From: CALHVX01 sp964640725
GTDB lineage: Bacteria > Pseudomonadota > Gammaproteobacteria > Pseudomonadales > Azotimanducaceae
Assembly (NCBI GenBank): GCA_964640725.1
Contig: CAZXIJ010000006.1
Location: forward strand, 62,001 to 126,000
Length of the DNA stretch: 64,000 nucleotides
Direction of reading: 5' to 3'
The notes under the pieces were generated by a model. The model did not search any database. It was not told the origin of the DNA and saw only the letters and a program-made list of their open reading frames with translations. Position 1 is the stretch's first letter. The number at the start of each line of letters is the position of its first letter. Shown in pieces: positions 15,374-24,442 of this stretch. A program made the position numbers and the translations under genes.

Positions 15374-15748
15374 ATGAAGAGTAACCGCCCGGTTTACCTG
15401 AATATATTCCACTTCGCCTGGCCCTTTGCGGCGATGGCCTCGATCACCCACCGGCTAACGGGGGCATTCCTGTTTTTCGCACTCCTGGCGCTGCTCTACC
15501 TGCTGGATCTGGCGCTCACATCGCCGGCCGGCTTCGAGGAAGCCCGGGCAATGCTCGCTGCGCCCCTGAGCAAGCTGGGGTTGCTGGTGCTGCTGGCCGC
15601 GCTGACCTATCACCTGGTCGCGGGGCTGAAGCACATGCTGCTCGATTTTCACATCGGAGATACCGTCGAAGCGGCTAAATACGAGTCGATCGCGGTGTTT
15701 GTGATTACCGGCGTCATCGTCGTCGCCCTGGGAGTTTGGCTATGGTAA
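15374..15748 (+). CDS. sdhC: Succinate dehydrogenase cytochrome b556 subunit
   Basis: The 124-residue protein has three hydrophobic helices. It is one of two membrane anchors of complex II, binding haem b and ubiquinone. RPVYLNIFHFAWPFAAMASITHRLTG is the N-terminal quinone-site signature, with the Ser and Arg of SITHR, and YHLVAGLKHMLLD carries the haem-ligand His. The ATG at 15374 begins MKSNRPVY, matching other SdhC N-termini, with GAAGAG upstream; an in-frame earlier ATG at 15302 adds unrelated residues. First gene of sdhCDAB. Confidence 0.93.
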   Translation: MKSNRPVYLNIFHFAWPFAAMASITHRLTGAFLFFALLALLYLLDLALTSPAGFEEARAMLAAPLSKLGLLVLLAALTYHLVAGLKHMLLDFHIGDTVEAAKYESIAVFVITGVIVVALGVWLW

Positions 15749-16107
15749 CCAACGTCACCAGCCTGACCCGTTCAGGCCTGTCAGATTTTGTGGTGCAGCG
15801 GGTCAGCGCGGCGATTCTCGCGCTCTACACGCTGTGTGTTCTGGGGTTCTTCCTGGTGACCGGCGACGTCACTCACGAGGTGCTGGTGCGCTACTTTACG
15901 AGCACGTCCATGCAGCTGTTCAGCACGCTGGCGGTGCTGGCGCTGGCGGCGCACGCCTGGATCGGCATGTGGACCATCGGCACCGATTACCTGCGCGAGG
16001 CGCATGTGGGCGGCAGCGCAACGACGCTGCGGCTGCTGTTTCAGGCGGTGTGCCTGCTGGTGATCTTTATCTACATCGCCTGGGCACTGCAGGTCATCTG
16101 GCGCTAG
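15742..16107 (+). CDS. sdhD: Succinate dehydrogenase membrane anchor subunit
   Basis: The 121-residue protein has three transmembrane helices and pairs with SdhC. FVVQRVSAAILALYTL holds the Arg-x-Ser quinone-side segment, and AHAWIGMWTIGTDYL carries the His facing the haem and the Asp-Tyr pair near the quinone site. ATG 15742 overlaps the sdhC stop by seven bases, and the GGAG at 15731-15734 is correctly spaced for it; a TTG two codons earlier is less likely. Confidence 0.92.
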   Translation: MVTNVTSLTRSGLSDFVVQRVSAAILALYTLCVLGFFLVTGDVTHEVLVRYFTSTSMQLFSTLAVLALAAHAWIGMWTIGTDYLREAHVGGSATTLRLLFQAVCLLVIFIYIAWALQVIWR

Positions 16108-16144
16108 ACGCCGATTGAGAGAATTCGACAGGACGTATTGAGTC

Positions 16145-17917
16145 ATGGCTAGAATCAGAAAAATGGAGTTCGACGGGGTGATCGTTGGCGGCGGTGGTGC
16201 CGGCATGCGCGCCTCGCTGCAGCTGGCCCAAAGCGGGCTGAAGACCGCCGTCATTACCAAGGTATTCCCGACCCGTTCCCACACGGTGTCTGCCCAGGGC
16301 GGTATCACCTGCGCAATCGCCAGCGATGATCCCGATGACGATTGGCGCTGGCACATGTACGACACCGTCAAAGGCTCCGACTACATCGGCGACCAGGACG
16401 CGATCGAGTACATGTGTAGCGAAGGCCCGCAGGCGGTTTTCGAGCTCGAGCACATGGGGCTGCCGTTCTCGCGCACTGAAGCTGGCCGGATTTACCAGCG
16501 GCCCTTCGGCGGGCAGAGCAAGGATTTCGGCAAGGGCGGGCAGGCGGCCCGGACCTGCGCGGCGGCTGACCGCACGGGCCATGCGCTGCTGCACACGCTG
16601 TATCAGGCGAACGTTCGCGCCAACACGACCTTCCTGAACGAGTGGTTCGCCGTCGATCTGGTGAAAAACCAGGACGGCGTCGTGGTCGGCGTCGTGGCCA
16701 TCGAGGTCGAAACCGGCGAGGTCTGCTATATCAGCTCCAAGGCGACGGTCTTCGCCACCGGCGGCGCCGGGCGCATCTACGCCAGCACCACCAATGCCCT
16801 GATGAACACCGGTGACGGTATCGGCATGTCCCTGCGCGCCGGCTTCCCGGTGCAGGACATGGAAATGTGGCAGTTCCATCCCACCGGCATCCACGGTGCC
16901 GGCACCCTCGTCACCGAAGGCTGCCGGGGCGAGGGCGGGTACCTCATCAACAAGGACGGCGAGCGCTTCATGGAGCGGTACGCGCCGACCGCCAAGGACC
17001 TCGCAGGGCGCGACGTTGTGGCACGCTCCATGGTCATCGAGATCCTTGAGGGACGCGGCTGCGGGCCGGACGGCGACCATGTCATGCTGAAGCTCGACCA
17101 CCTGGGCGAAGAGGTACTGAACAGCCGTCTGCCCGGGATTCTCGAGCTATCCCGCACCTTCGCCCACGCGGACCCCGTAAAGGAACCCATTCCCGTTGTG
17201 CCGACCTGCCATTACATGATGGGCGGCATCCCGACCGGGGTCACGGGCCAGGCCATCACGCAGGACGCCAACGGCACCGATGGGCTGATCGAGGGCTTCT
17301 ACGCGGCCGGCGAAGCGGCCTGTGTCTCTGTGCACGGCGCCAACCGCCTGGGCGGCAACTCGCTGCTGGACCTGGTGGTCTTTGGGCGCGCGGCCGGATT
17401 GCACATCGAAGAAGTGATGCGTCAGGGCGTTGAGTTCCGGGATGCCTCGGATTCCGATATTGAGGGTGCCATGGCCCGTCTGGCTCGCTGGAACGAGTCC
17501 GCCGGGGGCGAGTCCGTATCGGCGCTCAAGAAAGAGCTGCAGACCACCATGCAGAACAGCTTTGGCGTGTTCCGCACGGAAGAACATATGGTGACGGGCG
17601 TTGCCAAGCTTGCGGAGCTGCGCGAACGCATCGGCAACGCGCATCTGGCAGACAAGTCAAACGCCTTCAATACGGCGCGTCTGGAAGCGCTGGAACTCGA
17701 CAACCTGCTCGAGGTAGCGGAAGCCACTGCGATCGCAGCAGAAGTCCGCAAGGAAAGCCGCGGGGCCCACGCGCGCGACGACTACCAGACCCGGGACGAT
17801 GAGAACTGGCTGTGCCACAGCATGTACTTCCCCGAAGAAAAGCGCGTCGGCAAGCGTGACGTGAACTTCGAGCCGGCAACGGTCGATACCTTTCAACCCA
17901 TGGAACGGAAGTACTAG
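16145..17917 (+). CDS. sdhA: Succinate dehydrogenase flavoprotein subunit
   Basis: This 590-residue catalytic subunit oxidises succinate to fumarate. GVIVGGGGAGMRASLQLA is the FAD-binding Rossmann loop, and RSHTVSAQGG supplies His46 for covalent 8-alpha-histidyl FAD. FHPTGIHGAGTLVTEGCRGEGG is the substrate-binding segment with active-site residues. HGANRLGGNSLLDLVVFGR closes the flavin site, and the helical C-terminal domain is complete. It is 37 bp after sdhD, and AGGA precedes the ATG. Confidence 0.97.
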   Translation: MARIRKMEFDGVIVGGGGAGMRASLQLAQSGLKTAVITKVFPTRSHTVSAQGGITCAIASDDPDDDWRWHMYDTVKGSDYIGDQDAIEYMCSEGPQAVFELEHMGLPFSRTEAGRIYQRPFGGQSKDFGKGGQAARTCAAADRTGHALLHTLYQANVRANTTFLNEWFAVDLVKNQDGVVVGVVAIEVETGEVCYISSKATVFATGGAGRIYASTTNALMNTGDGIGMSLRAGFPVQDMEMWQFHPTGIHGAGTLVTEGCRGEGGYLINKDGERFMERYAPTAKDLAGRDVVARSMVIEILEGRGCGPDGDHVMLKLDHLGEEVLNSRLPGILELSRTFAHADPVKEPIPVVPTCHYMMGGIPTGVTGQAITQDANGTDGLIEGFYAAGEAACVSVHGANRLGGNSLLDLVVFGRAAGLHIEEVMRQGVEFRDASDSDIEGAMARLARWNESAGGESVSALKKELQTTMQNSFGVFRTEEHMVTGVAKLAELRERIGNAHLADKSNAFNTARLEALELDNLLEVAEATAIAAEVRKESRGAHARDDYQTRDDENWLCHSMYFPEEKRVGKRDVNFEPATVDTFQPMERKY

Positions 17918-17928
17918 GACAGTTCGCT

Positions 17929-18633
17929 ATGCAAGTCAGCGTCTATCGCTATAACCCGGATGCGGACAACGCTCCGAAGATGATCAACGTCAACGTCGAC
18001 CTGCCGGAAGGCAAGGACCTGATGGTTCTCGACGTGCTCGAACTGATGAAGACCGAAGACCCTTCGCTCGCCTACCGCCGGTCCTGCCGGGAAGGCGTTT
18101 GCGGCAGCGACGGCATCAATATGAACGGCCGCAATGGGCTGGCCTGCATCACGCCGGTCTCGGAAGTGGCCAAGCGCGGCAAGCTGGTGCTGCGACCGCT
18201 CCCCGGCCTGCCGGTCATTCGAGACCTGGTGGTCGACATGACCCAGTTCTACAAGCAGTACGAGAAGATCGACCCGTATCTGCAAAATGACAAGCCAGCC
18301 CCGGCCCAGGAGCGGCTGCAGACTCCGGAAGATCGTGCCGAGCTGGATGGTCTGTACGAGTGCATTCTGTGCGCCTGCTGCTCCACCAGCTGCCCGTCCT
18401 TCTGGTGGAACCCCGACAAGTTCATCGGTCCCGCGGGCCTGCTCCAGGCCTACCGGTTCCTGGCTGACAGCCGGGACACTGCGACCGCCGAGCGGCTGTC
18501 GAAGCTCGACGATCCCTTCAGCGTATTCCGCTGCCGGGGCATCATGAACTGCGTCAGTGTTTGCCCGAAGGGCCTGAACCCCACCCGGGCCATCGGCAAG
18601 ATCCGCACGATGCTGGTGCAGCAGGGCACCTGA
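17929..18633 (+). CDS. sdhB: Succinate dehydrogenase iron-sulfur subunit
   Basis: The 234-residue electron-transfer subunit links SdhA to the membrane anchors. CREGVCGSDGINMNGRNGLAC ligates the [2Fe-2S] cluster, with Asp at the third ligand position as in E. coli. CILCACCSTSCPS and CRGIMNCVSVCPKGLNP ligate the [4Fe-4S] and [3Fe-4S] clusters. It starts 11 bp after sdhA and ends the sdh operon; stem-loops follow before sucA. Confidence 0.97.
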   Translation: MQVSVYRYNPDADNAPKMINVNVDLPEGKDLMVLDVLELMKTEDPSLAYRRSCREGVCGSDGINMNGRNGLACITPVSEVAKRGKLVLRPLPGLPVIRDLVVDMTQFYKQYEKIDPYLQNDKPAPAQERLQTPEDRAELDGLYECILCACCSTSCPSFWWNPDKFIGPAGLLQAYRFLADSRDTATAERLSKLDDPFSVFRCRGIMNCVSVCPKGLNPTRAIGKIRTMLVQQGT

Positions 18634-18637
18634 CAGC

Positions 18638-18682
18638 CCCGAGAGCGCCTCGGGCCCGGCGCGAACGCTTGCCAGGGCGTTC
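18638..18682 (+). terminator. Tandem stem-loops between sdhB and sucA
   Basis: CCCGAG (18638-18643) pairs with CTCGGG (18649-18654), and GAACGC (18663-18668) pairs with GCGTTC (18677-18682). No T-run follows, so these may attenuate or stabilise the transcript rather than end it. A TACAAT -10-like hexamer at 18775-18780, 39 bp before sucA, suggests an additional suc promoter, but it has no clear -35. Confidence 0.4.
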
Positions 18683-18818
18683 GGGACCGTGCGGAGTTCC
18701 CCGTTTTGGCGCTTTCCGGTCCGAAACCCGGTGTCCTGGGCCGTGCGCGTGCTGTGCGCGCTGCTAATCTTCTCTACAATGCGCCGCAGCGAATCGCGAC
18801 AGGAAACGCGTTAATTCC

Positions 18819-21695
18819 ATGGCAGAGACTGACTCTGGCCCCGAACAGGGCGCCAACGCCGAATCCTTCATGGAGCGCATGCTCCGCTCTTCCCATATGG
18901 CTGGGACCAACAGCGCCTATATTGAGGCGCTGTACGAGGCCTGGCTGGAAGACCCGGAGTCTGTGCCCGACCAGTGGCACGCCCAGTTTGAGGCCCTGCC
19001 GCGGGTCGAAGGGACCGCCGGGCACGATATCTCCCACACCGGGGTCATCGAGCATTTTGGGCGGTTGGGCCGCAATCGCCTGAAGGCACGCCCGGAGCGC
19101 GTCAGCACGCTCATCGAGAGCACCCACGAGCGCAAGCAAATGCGCGTCGTGGAGCTGATTTCCGCTTATCGGCACCGCGGCCACAAGAAGGCCAACCTCG
19201 ACCCTTTGGGCATGATGGAGCGTCCGGCGATGCCGGTGCTGGATCTGGCCTACCACGGCCTGTCTGCCGCCGACCTCGATACCGTGTTTCAGACCCGGCC
19301 CTTCGTTTACGGCCAGGAGACAGCCAAGCTGTCGGATCTGATCGATGCCCTGGAGCAGACGTACTGCGGCAACATCGGCGCCGAGTACATGCACATTGTC
19401 GACGCCGCCGAGCAGCAATGGGTGCAGGACCGGCTGGAGCGGCCCCGGGGCCAGCCGGACTTCTCACCGGCAGAGCGCGGCACGATCCTCGAACGGCTCA
19501 CTGCTGCCGAGGGCCTTGAAAAGTATCTTCAGGGTCGCTACCCGGGCACCAAGCGCTTTGGCCTGGAAGGCTGCGAGAGCCTGATTCCCATGCTGCACGA
19601 AACGCTGCGGCGCCTCGGCAGCCACGACGTGCTCGAGACCGTGATTGGCATGGCGCACCGCGGCCGGCTCAACGTGCTGGTCAATATCTTCGGCAAGAAC
19701 CCCTGGGACCTGTTTGACGAGTTCGACGGCAAGACGCCGGAGGGCCAGCACGCCACCACTGGCGACGTGAAGTACCACCAGGGCTTCTCGAGCAACGTCA
19801 TGACGGAAGGCGGCGAGATGCACCTTGCGTTGGCCTTCAATCCTTCGCACCTGGAGATTGTCGCGCCGGTGGTCGAAGGCTCCGTTCGGGCCCGGCAGGA
19901 TCGCCGTCGCGACTACGACAACCAGCGCGTGGTGCCGATCATCATGCATGGCGATGCGGCATTCGCAGGCCAGGGCGTGGTCATGGAAACGTTCCAGATG
20001 TCACAGACCCGGGGCTTTCGCACCGGCGGCACGATCCACATCATTATCAATAACCAGATCGGCTTCACGACCCATCGGCAAATCGACGCGCGCAGCACCG
20101 AGTACTGCACCGAGGTTGCCAAAATGGTCCAGTCGCCCATCTTTCACGTCAATGCCGACGATCCAGAGGCGGTACTCTTTGTCGCGCAGCTGGCGGTCGA
20201 CTACCGCATGCAGTTCCGCAAGGACGTGGTCATCGACCTCATCGGCTACCGGCGGCGCGGACACAACGAGGCCGAAGAGCCGGCCAAGACCCAGCCGCTC
20301 ATGTACCAGAAGATTCGCAAGCACCCGACCACCTGGTCGCTGTACGTGGATCGCCTGGTTGCTGAAGACATCGTCAGCAAAGGTGGCGCGACGGAATTGG
20401 CGGAGCGCTATCGCTCGACCCTCGACAACGGCGGCAGCGTTGCGCTCAGCATCGTGCACGAGCCTGACACCAAGCTGTTCGTCGACTGGAATCCCTATCT
20501 GAATCACGAGTGGACGGCACCGGCTGACACGCGGGTGTCCAAGGCAAAGATCGCCGAGCTCACGAAGCACATGGAAGGCACGCCCGAGGACTTCGAGCTG
20601 CACCGGCAGGTCAAGAAGATCGTGGCCGACCGGCGCAAGATGGCCGCCGGCGAAGAGCCCGCCAACTGGGGCTTTGCCGAGATCATGGCCTACGCCAGCC
20701 TGCTCGAAGAAGGCCACCCGGTGCGGCTGACCGGGCAGGATGTCGGCGTTGGCACCTTCAGCCATCGTCATGCGTGCTACTTCGATCAGAAGACCGGCAA
20801 CCGGCACATCCCGCTCAATCACCTGCGCGACGACACCACCTTCGACATTTACGATTCCTTGCTGTCGGAAGAGGCAGTGCTTGGTTTCGAATACGGCTAC
20901 GCCACCACGGCGCCGAGCGCGCTGGTGATCTGGGAGGCCCAATTTGGCGATTTCGCGAACGGCGCTCAGGTCGTCATTGACCAGTTCATCAGCAGCGGCG
21001 AGGCCAAGTGGCAGCGGCTGTGCGGGCTGACCCTGCTCTTGCCGCACGGCTACGAAGGGGCAGGGCCCGAGCACTCCTCGGCGCGCCTGGAGCGCTTTTT
21101 GCAGCTCTGCGCCCAGCACAACATGCAGATTTGCGTGCCCACCACCCCAGCGCAGGTCTTCCATATGCTGCGTCGCCAGGCGATTCGCCCGACGCGGATT
21201 CCCCTGATCGCGCTGACGCCGAAGAGCCTGCTCCGGCACAAGCTCGCGGTGTCGACGCTGGATGAGTTCAGTGATGGCGGGTTCCAGTGCGTACTGCCGG
21301 AATTGGACGATATCGACCCGGCAGGGGTCACCCGCATGGTTCTGTGCAGCGGCAAGGTCTACTACGAGTTGCTGGAGCGCCGGCGGGAAGAAGGCGCGAC
21401 GAACGTGGCGATCGTGCGCATGGAGCAGCTCTATCCGTTCCCGGAAGAGCAGCTGGCGGCAGTCCTCAAACCGTACACGGCGCTGGAGCAGACCGTGTGG
21501 TGCCAGGAAGAGCCGATGAATCAGGGCGCCTGGTATTCCAGCCAGCACCACATGCGCCGAGTCATTCTCGAGCACAAAGAAGATATCTACCTGGACTATG
21601 CTGGCCGGCCGCCCTTCGCGGCGCCTGCCGGTGGCTATGCGGGCACGCACAACGAGCGGCAAAGCCAGCTCGTGAACGATGCGCTGTTCGGTTAG
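18819..21695 (+). CDS. sucA: 2-oxoglutarate dehydrogenase E1 component
   Basis: The 958-residue thiamine-diphosphate enzyme decarboxylates 2-oxoglutarate and succinylates the lipoyl group of E2. The N-terminal helix with SYIEALYEAW-like sequence (NSAYIEALYEAWLEDPE) binds the E2 core. GMAHRGRLNVLVN, then GDAAFAGQGVVMETFQMS and HIIINNQIGFT, form the ThDP/Mg site. HGYEGAGPEHSSARLERFL is the conserved transketolase-like segment. Length is normal for the family (about 930-950). It is followed 34 bp later by sucB. Confidence 0.97.
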   Translation: MAETDSGPEQGANAESFMERMLRSSHMAGTNSAYIEALYEAWLEDPESVPDQWHAQFEALPRVEGTAGHDISHTGVIEHFGRLGRNRLKARPERVSTLIESTHERKQMRVVELISAYRHRGHKKANLDPLGMMERPAMPVLDLAYHGLSAADLDTVFQTRPFVYGQETAKLSDLIDALEQTYCGNIGAEYMHIVDAAEQQWVQDRLERPRGQPDFSPAERGTILERLTAAEGLEKYLQGRYPGTKRFGLEGCESLIPMLHETLRRLGSHDVLETVIGMAHRGRLNVLVNIFGKNPWDLFDEFDGKTPEGQHATTGDVKYHQGFSSNVMTEGGEMHLALAFNPSHLEIVAPVVEGSVRARQDRRRDYDNQRVVPIIMHGDAAFAGQGVVMETFQMSQTRGFRTGGTIHIIINNQIGFTTHRQIDARSTEYCTEVAKMVQSPIFHVNADDPEAVLFVAQLAVDYRMQFRKDVVIDLIGYRRRGHNEAEEPAKTQPLMYQKIRKHPTTWSLYVDRLVAEDIVSKGGATELAERYRSTLDNGGSVALSIVHEPDTKLFVDWNPYLNHEWTAPADTRVSKAKIAELTKHMEGTPEDFELHRQVKKIVADRRKMAAGEEPANWGFAEIMAYASLLEEGHPVRLTGQDVGVGTFSHRHACYFDQKTGNRHIPLNHLRDDTTFDIYDSLLSEEAVLGFEYGYATTAPSALVIWEAQFGDFANGAQVVIDQFISSGEAKWQRLCGLTLLLPHGYEGAGPEHSSARLERFLQLCAQHNMQICVPTTPAQVFHMLRRQAIRPTRIPLIALTPKSLLRHKLAVSTLDEFSDGGFQCVLPELDDIDPAGVTRMVLCSGKVYYELLERRREEGATNVAIVRMEQLYPFPEEQLAAVLKPYTALEQTVWCQEEPMNQGAWYSSQHHMRRVILEHKEDIYLDYAGRPPFAAPAGGYAGTHNERQSQLVNDALFG

Positions 21696-21729
21696 CCCCT
21701 TCGATCAGTTATAAGGACAACTGCCTCCC

Positions 21730-22932
21730 ATGGACATCAAAGCACCGCCGTTCCCCGAATCCATCAGCGAGGGAACCATTGCCGAGTGGCACAAGCAGCC
21801 GGGCGATGCCGTCGCTCGTGATGAGCTGCTGGTCGAGGTGGAGACCGACAAGGTCATTCTCGAAGTTTTGGCCCAGGCCGACGGCGTGCTGACCAAGATC
21901 ATTGTGGACGCTGGCGAGACCGTCGAGTCAGAGACCGTGATCGGCGAGTTCACCGAGGGCGCCAGCGGCGCCTCGGACGCCGGCGCAGCGGCCAGCGCCC
22001 CCGAGCCTGCAACAGCATCTTCTGAGCCGGAAGAAGCAGAAGATGTTTCCGCCAGCCCCTCGGCCCGCAAGGCCGCCGAAGAAAAGGGTATCGATCTGGC
22101 GAGCGTAGCCGGCTCGGGCAAGGGCGGTCGCATTACCAAACAGGACGTGGTCGCCGCAGCAGAAGCCGGGCCTGCCGCGAGCGCTGCAGCACCGGTGGAC
22201 GACGCCGACAGCACCCTCGGCAACGGTGAGCGCGTCGAGCGGCGGGTACCCATGACCCGGCTGCGGGCGAGCATCGCCAAACGGCTGGTCGAGGCGCAGC
22301 AAAACGCCGCGATGCTCACCACCTTTAACGAGGTGGACATGCAGCCGATTATGACCATGCGCAAACGCTATCAGAGCGATTTTCAGGCAACGCACAACGG
22401 CACCAAGCTGGGCTTCATGTCGTTCTTTGTGCGGGCCAGCGTCGAAGCGCTCAAAAAGTTCCCGGCGGTGAACGCCTCCATTGACGGCAACGATGTGGTC
22501 TACCATGGCTACTACGATATCGGTGTTGCCGTCAGCACCGATCGTGGGCTGGTGGTGCCGATCGTTCGGGACGCCGATGCGCTGAGCCTGGCGCAGGTGG
22601 AAGACCGCATCGGCGAGTACGGCGTCAAAGCCCGGGACGGCAAGCTCGGCATCGAAGAGATGACCGGCGGCACCTTTACGATCAGCAACGGCGGCATTTT
22701 CGGCTCCATGCTGTCGACCCCGATTCTCAACCCGCCGCAAACGGCGATCCTGGGCATGCACAAGATTCAGGAACGGCCGATGGTGGTGGACGGCGAGATC
22801 GTCATCCGGCCGATGATGTACCTGGCGTTGTCTTACGATCATCGTCTGATCGATGGCAAGGAGGCAGTCCAGTTCCTGGTTGCCATCAAGTCCCTGCTCG
22901 AAGATCCGGCCCGCATACTTCTGGAAATCTAG
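21730..22932 (+). CDS. sucB: Dihydrolipoyl succinyltransferase (2-oxoglutarate dehydrogenase E2)
   Basis: The 400-residue core of the complex transfers succinyl groups to CoA. The lipoyl domain has EVETDKVILEV, with the lipoylated Lys around residue 43. An Ala/Glu/Pro-rich linker leads to the subunit-binding domain (SPSARKAAEEKGIDL...GKGGRITKQDV). The catalytic domain follows, ending with ALSYDHRLIDGKEAVQFL, whose His and Asp are catalytic. A single lipoyl domain is typical for SucB. The start follows AGGACAA. Two bases separate its stop from the lpd start. Confidence 0.96.
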   Translation: MDIKAPPFPESISEGTIAEWHKQPGDAVARDELLVEVETDKVILEVLAQADGVLTKIIVDAGETVESETVIGEFTEGASGASDAGAAASAPEPATASSEPEEAEDVSASPSARKAAEEKGIDLASVAGSGKGGRITKQDVVAAAEAGPAASAAAPVDDADSTLGNGERVERRVPMTRLRASIAKRLVEAQQNAAMLTTFNEVDMQPIMTMRKRYQSDFQATHNGTKLGFMSFFVRASVEALKKFPAVNASIDGNDVVYHGYYDIGVAVSTDRGLVVPIVRDADALSLAQVEDRIGEYGVKARDGKLGIEEMTGGTFTISNGGIFGSMLSTPILNPPQTAILGMHKIQERPMVVDGEIVIRPMMYLALSYDHRLIDGKEAVQFLVAIKSLLEDPARILLEI

Positions 22933-22934
22933 CT

Positions 22935-24383
22935 ATGAAAGACAGTTACGACGTGATTGTGATCGGCGCGGGGCCCGCAGGCTATGCTGCTGCGATTCGC
23001 GCAGCGCAGCTTGGCCTGGCGACGGCCTGCATTGACAAACTTATCGGCAAGGACGGCAAGCCAGCCTTCGGCGGCACCTGTCTGAACTGGGGCTGCATTC
23101 CTTCGAAGACGCTGCTGGACGCCTCCCACAAGTTTCACGACGCGCAGCACGGGTTCAGCCATATCGGCATCAACGTCGGCAGTGTCGAAGCCGACGTGCC
23201 GAAGATGATCGAGCGCAAGGACGAGGTCGTTAAAGGACTCACGGGCGGGATCGCCGCGCTGTTCAAAGGCAACGGCGTGGACGGCCTGGCGGGCACCGGG
23301 CGTTTGCTGGCCGGACGCCAGGTTGAGTTCACGAGCCATGACGGCAAAGTCGCCACGCTTGCGGCAGAGCACGTCATTCTGGCGCCGGGCTCGGTGCCGG
23401 TAGAAATTCCGCCGACGCCGCTCACTGACGATGTCATCGTCGATTCCACCGGCGCGCTGGAGTTTCAGGCAGCCCCCAAGCGCCTGGGCGTGATCGGGGC
23501 CGGGGTGATCGGGCTGGAGCTGGGCAGCGTCTGGAACCGTCTGGGCAGCGAGGTTGTGGTGCTCGAAGCGCTGACCGATTTCCTGCCGATGGCGGACGAC
23601 AAGATTGCCAAGGACGCGCTCAAGAGCTTTCGAAAGCAGGGTCTGGATATCCGGCTCGGCGCCCGGGTCACCGGATCCAAGGTGAAAGGCAAGGGCGCAT
23701 CGCGCACCGTTGAAGTCACCTACGAGACCGACGACGGCGCCAAGACCGAGACCTTCGACAAGCTGATCGTCGCGGTGGGCCGCAAGCCCTACACGGAAGA
23801 TCTGTTCGCAGCAGACAGCGGTGTCAAGCTGGACGAGCGCGGCTTCCTGATCGTCAACGAGACCTGCCAGACCGAAGCGGCCAACATCTACGCCATTGGC
23901 GACGTAGTGCGGGGCCCCATGCTGGCTCACAAGGGCACGGAAGAAGGTGTCATGGTTGCCGAGCGCATCGCCGGGCACAAACCGTTGGTCAACTACGACT
24001 GCGTACCGTCGGTCATCTACACGCTCCCGGAGGTGGCCTGGGTCGGCAAGACTGAGCAGGAACTGAAGGCCGAGGGCGTTGCGGTCAATGTCGGCAGCTT
24101 TCCCTTCGCCGCCAGTGGCCGGGCGATGGCCGCGAACCATACGGAAGGCAGCGTTAAAATCGTCGCCGATGCGGAGACGGACCGGATCCTGGGCGTGCAT
24201 ATCTTCGGGTCTCAGGCTTCTGAGCTGATTGCCCAGGCGGTGATTGCCATGGAATTTGATGGCAGCGCGGAAGATCTGGGCCTGACCATGTACGGCCATC
24301 CGACCCTGTCGGAGGCTGTGCACGAGGCCGCCCTGGGCGTCTCCGGACACGCGATCCACATGGTGAATCGCAAACGTCGCTAG
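22935..24383 (+). CDS. lpd: Dihydrolipoyl dehydrogenase (E3)
   Basis: The 482-residue flavoprotein reoxidises dihydrolipoamide with NAD. YDVIVIGAGPAGYAAAIRAAQLG binds FAD, GGTCLNWGCIPSK has the redox-active disulfide, GVIGAGVIGLELGSVW binds NAD, and the C-terminal HPTLSEAVHEA supplies the His-Glu base pair to the partner subunit. Its position directly after sucB makes it the dedicated E3 of this complex, although it may also serve pyruvate dehydrogenase or glycine cleavage. Confidence 0.96.
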   Translation: MKDSYDVIVIGAGPAGYAAAIRAAQLGLATACIDKLIGKDGKPAFGGTCLNWGCIPSKTLLDASHKFHDAQHGFSHIGINVGSVEADVPKMIERKDEVVKGLTGGIAALFKGNGVDGLAGTGRLLAGRQVEFTSHDGKVATLAAEHVILAPGSVPVEIPPTPLTDDVIVDSTGALEFQAAPKRLGVIGAGVIGLELGSVWNRLGSEVVVLEALTDFLPMADDKIAKDALKSFRKQGLDIRLGARVTGSKVKGKGASRTVEVTYETDDGAKTETFDKLIVAVGRKPYTEDLFAADSGVKLDERGFLIVNETCQTEAANIYAIGDVVRGPMLAHKGTEEGVMVAERIAGHKPLVNYDCVPSVIYTLPEVAWVGKTEQELKAEGVAVNVGSFPFAASGRAMAANHTEGSVKIVADAETDRILGVHIFGSQASELIAQAVIAMEFDGSAEDLGLTMYGHPTLSEAVHEAALGVSGHAIHMVNRKRR

Positions 24384-24442
24384 CCGGGCCGGCCAATGAC
24401 GAGCACACGACTTAACGTTTCAATAGAACCGACGGGACAGGT

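Noticed and set aside
20001..21662. Antisense reading frame of 553 codons within sucA
   Set aside because: Shadow of the highly conserved E1 gene; no family resemblance and no ribosome site.
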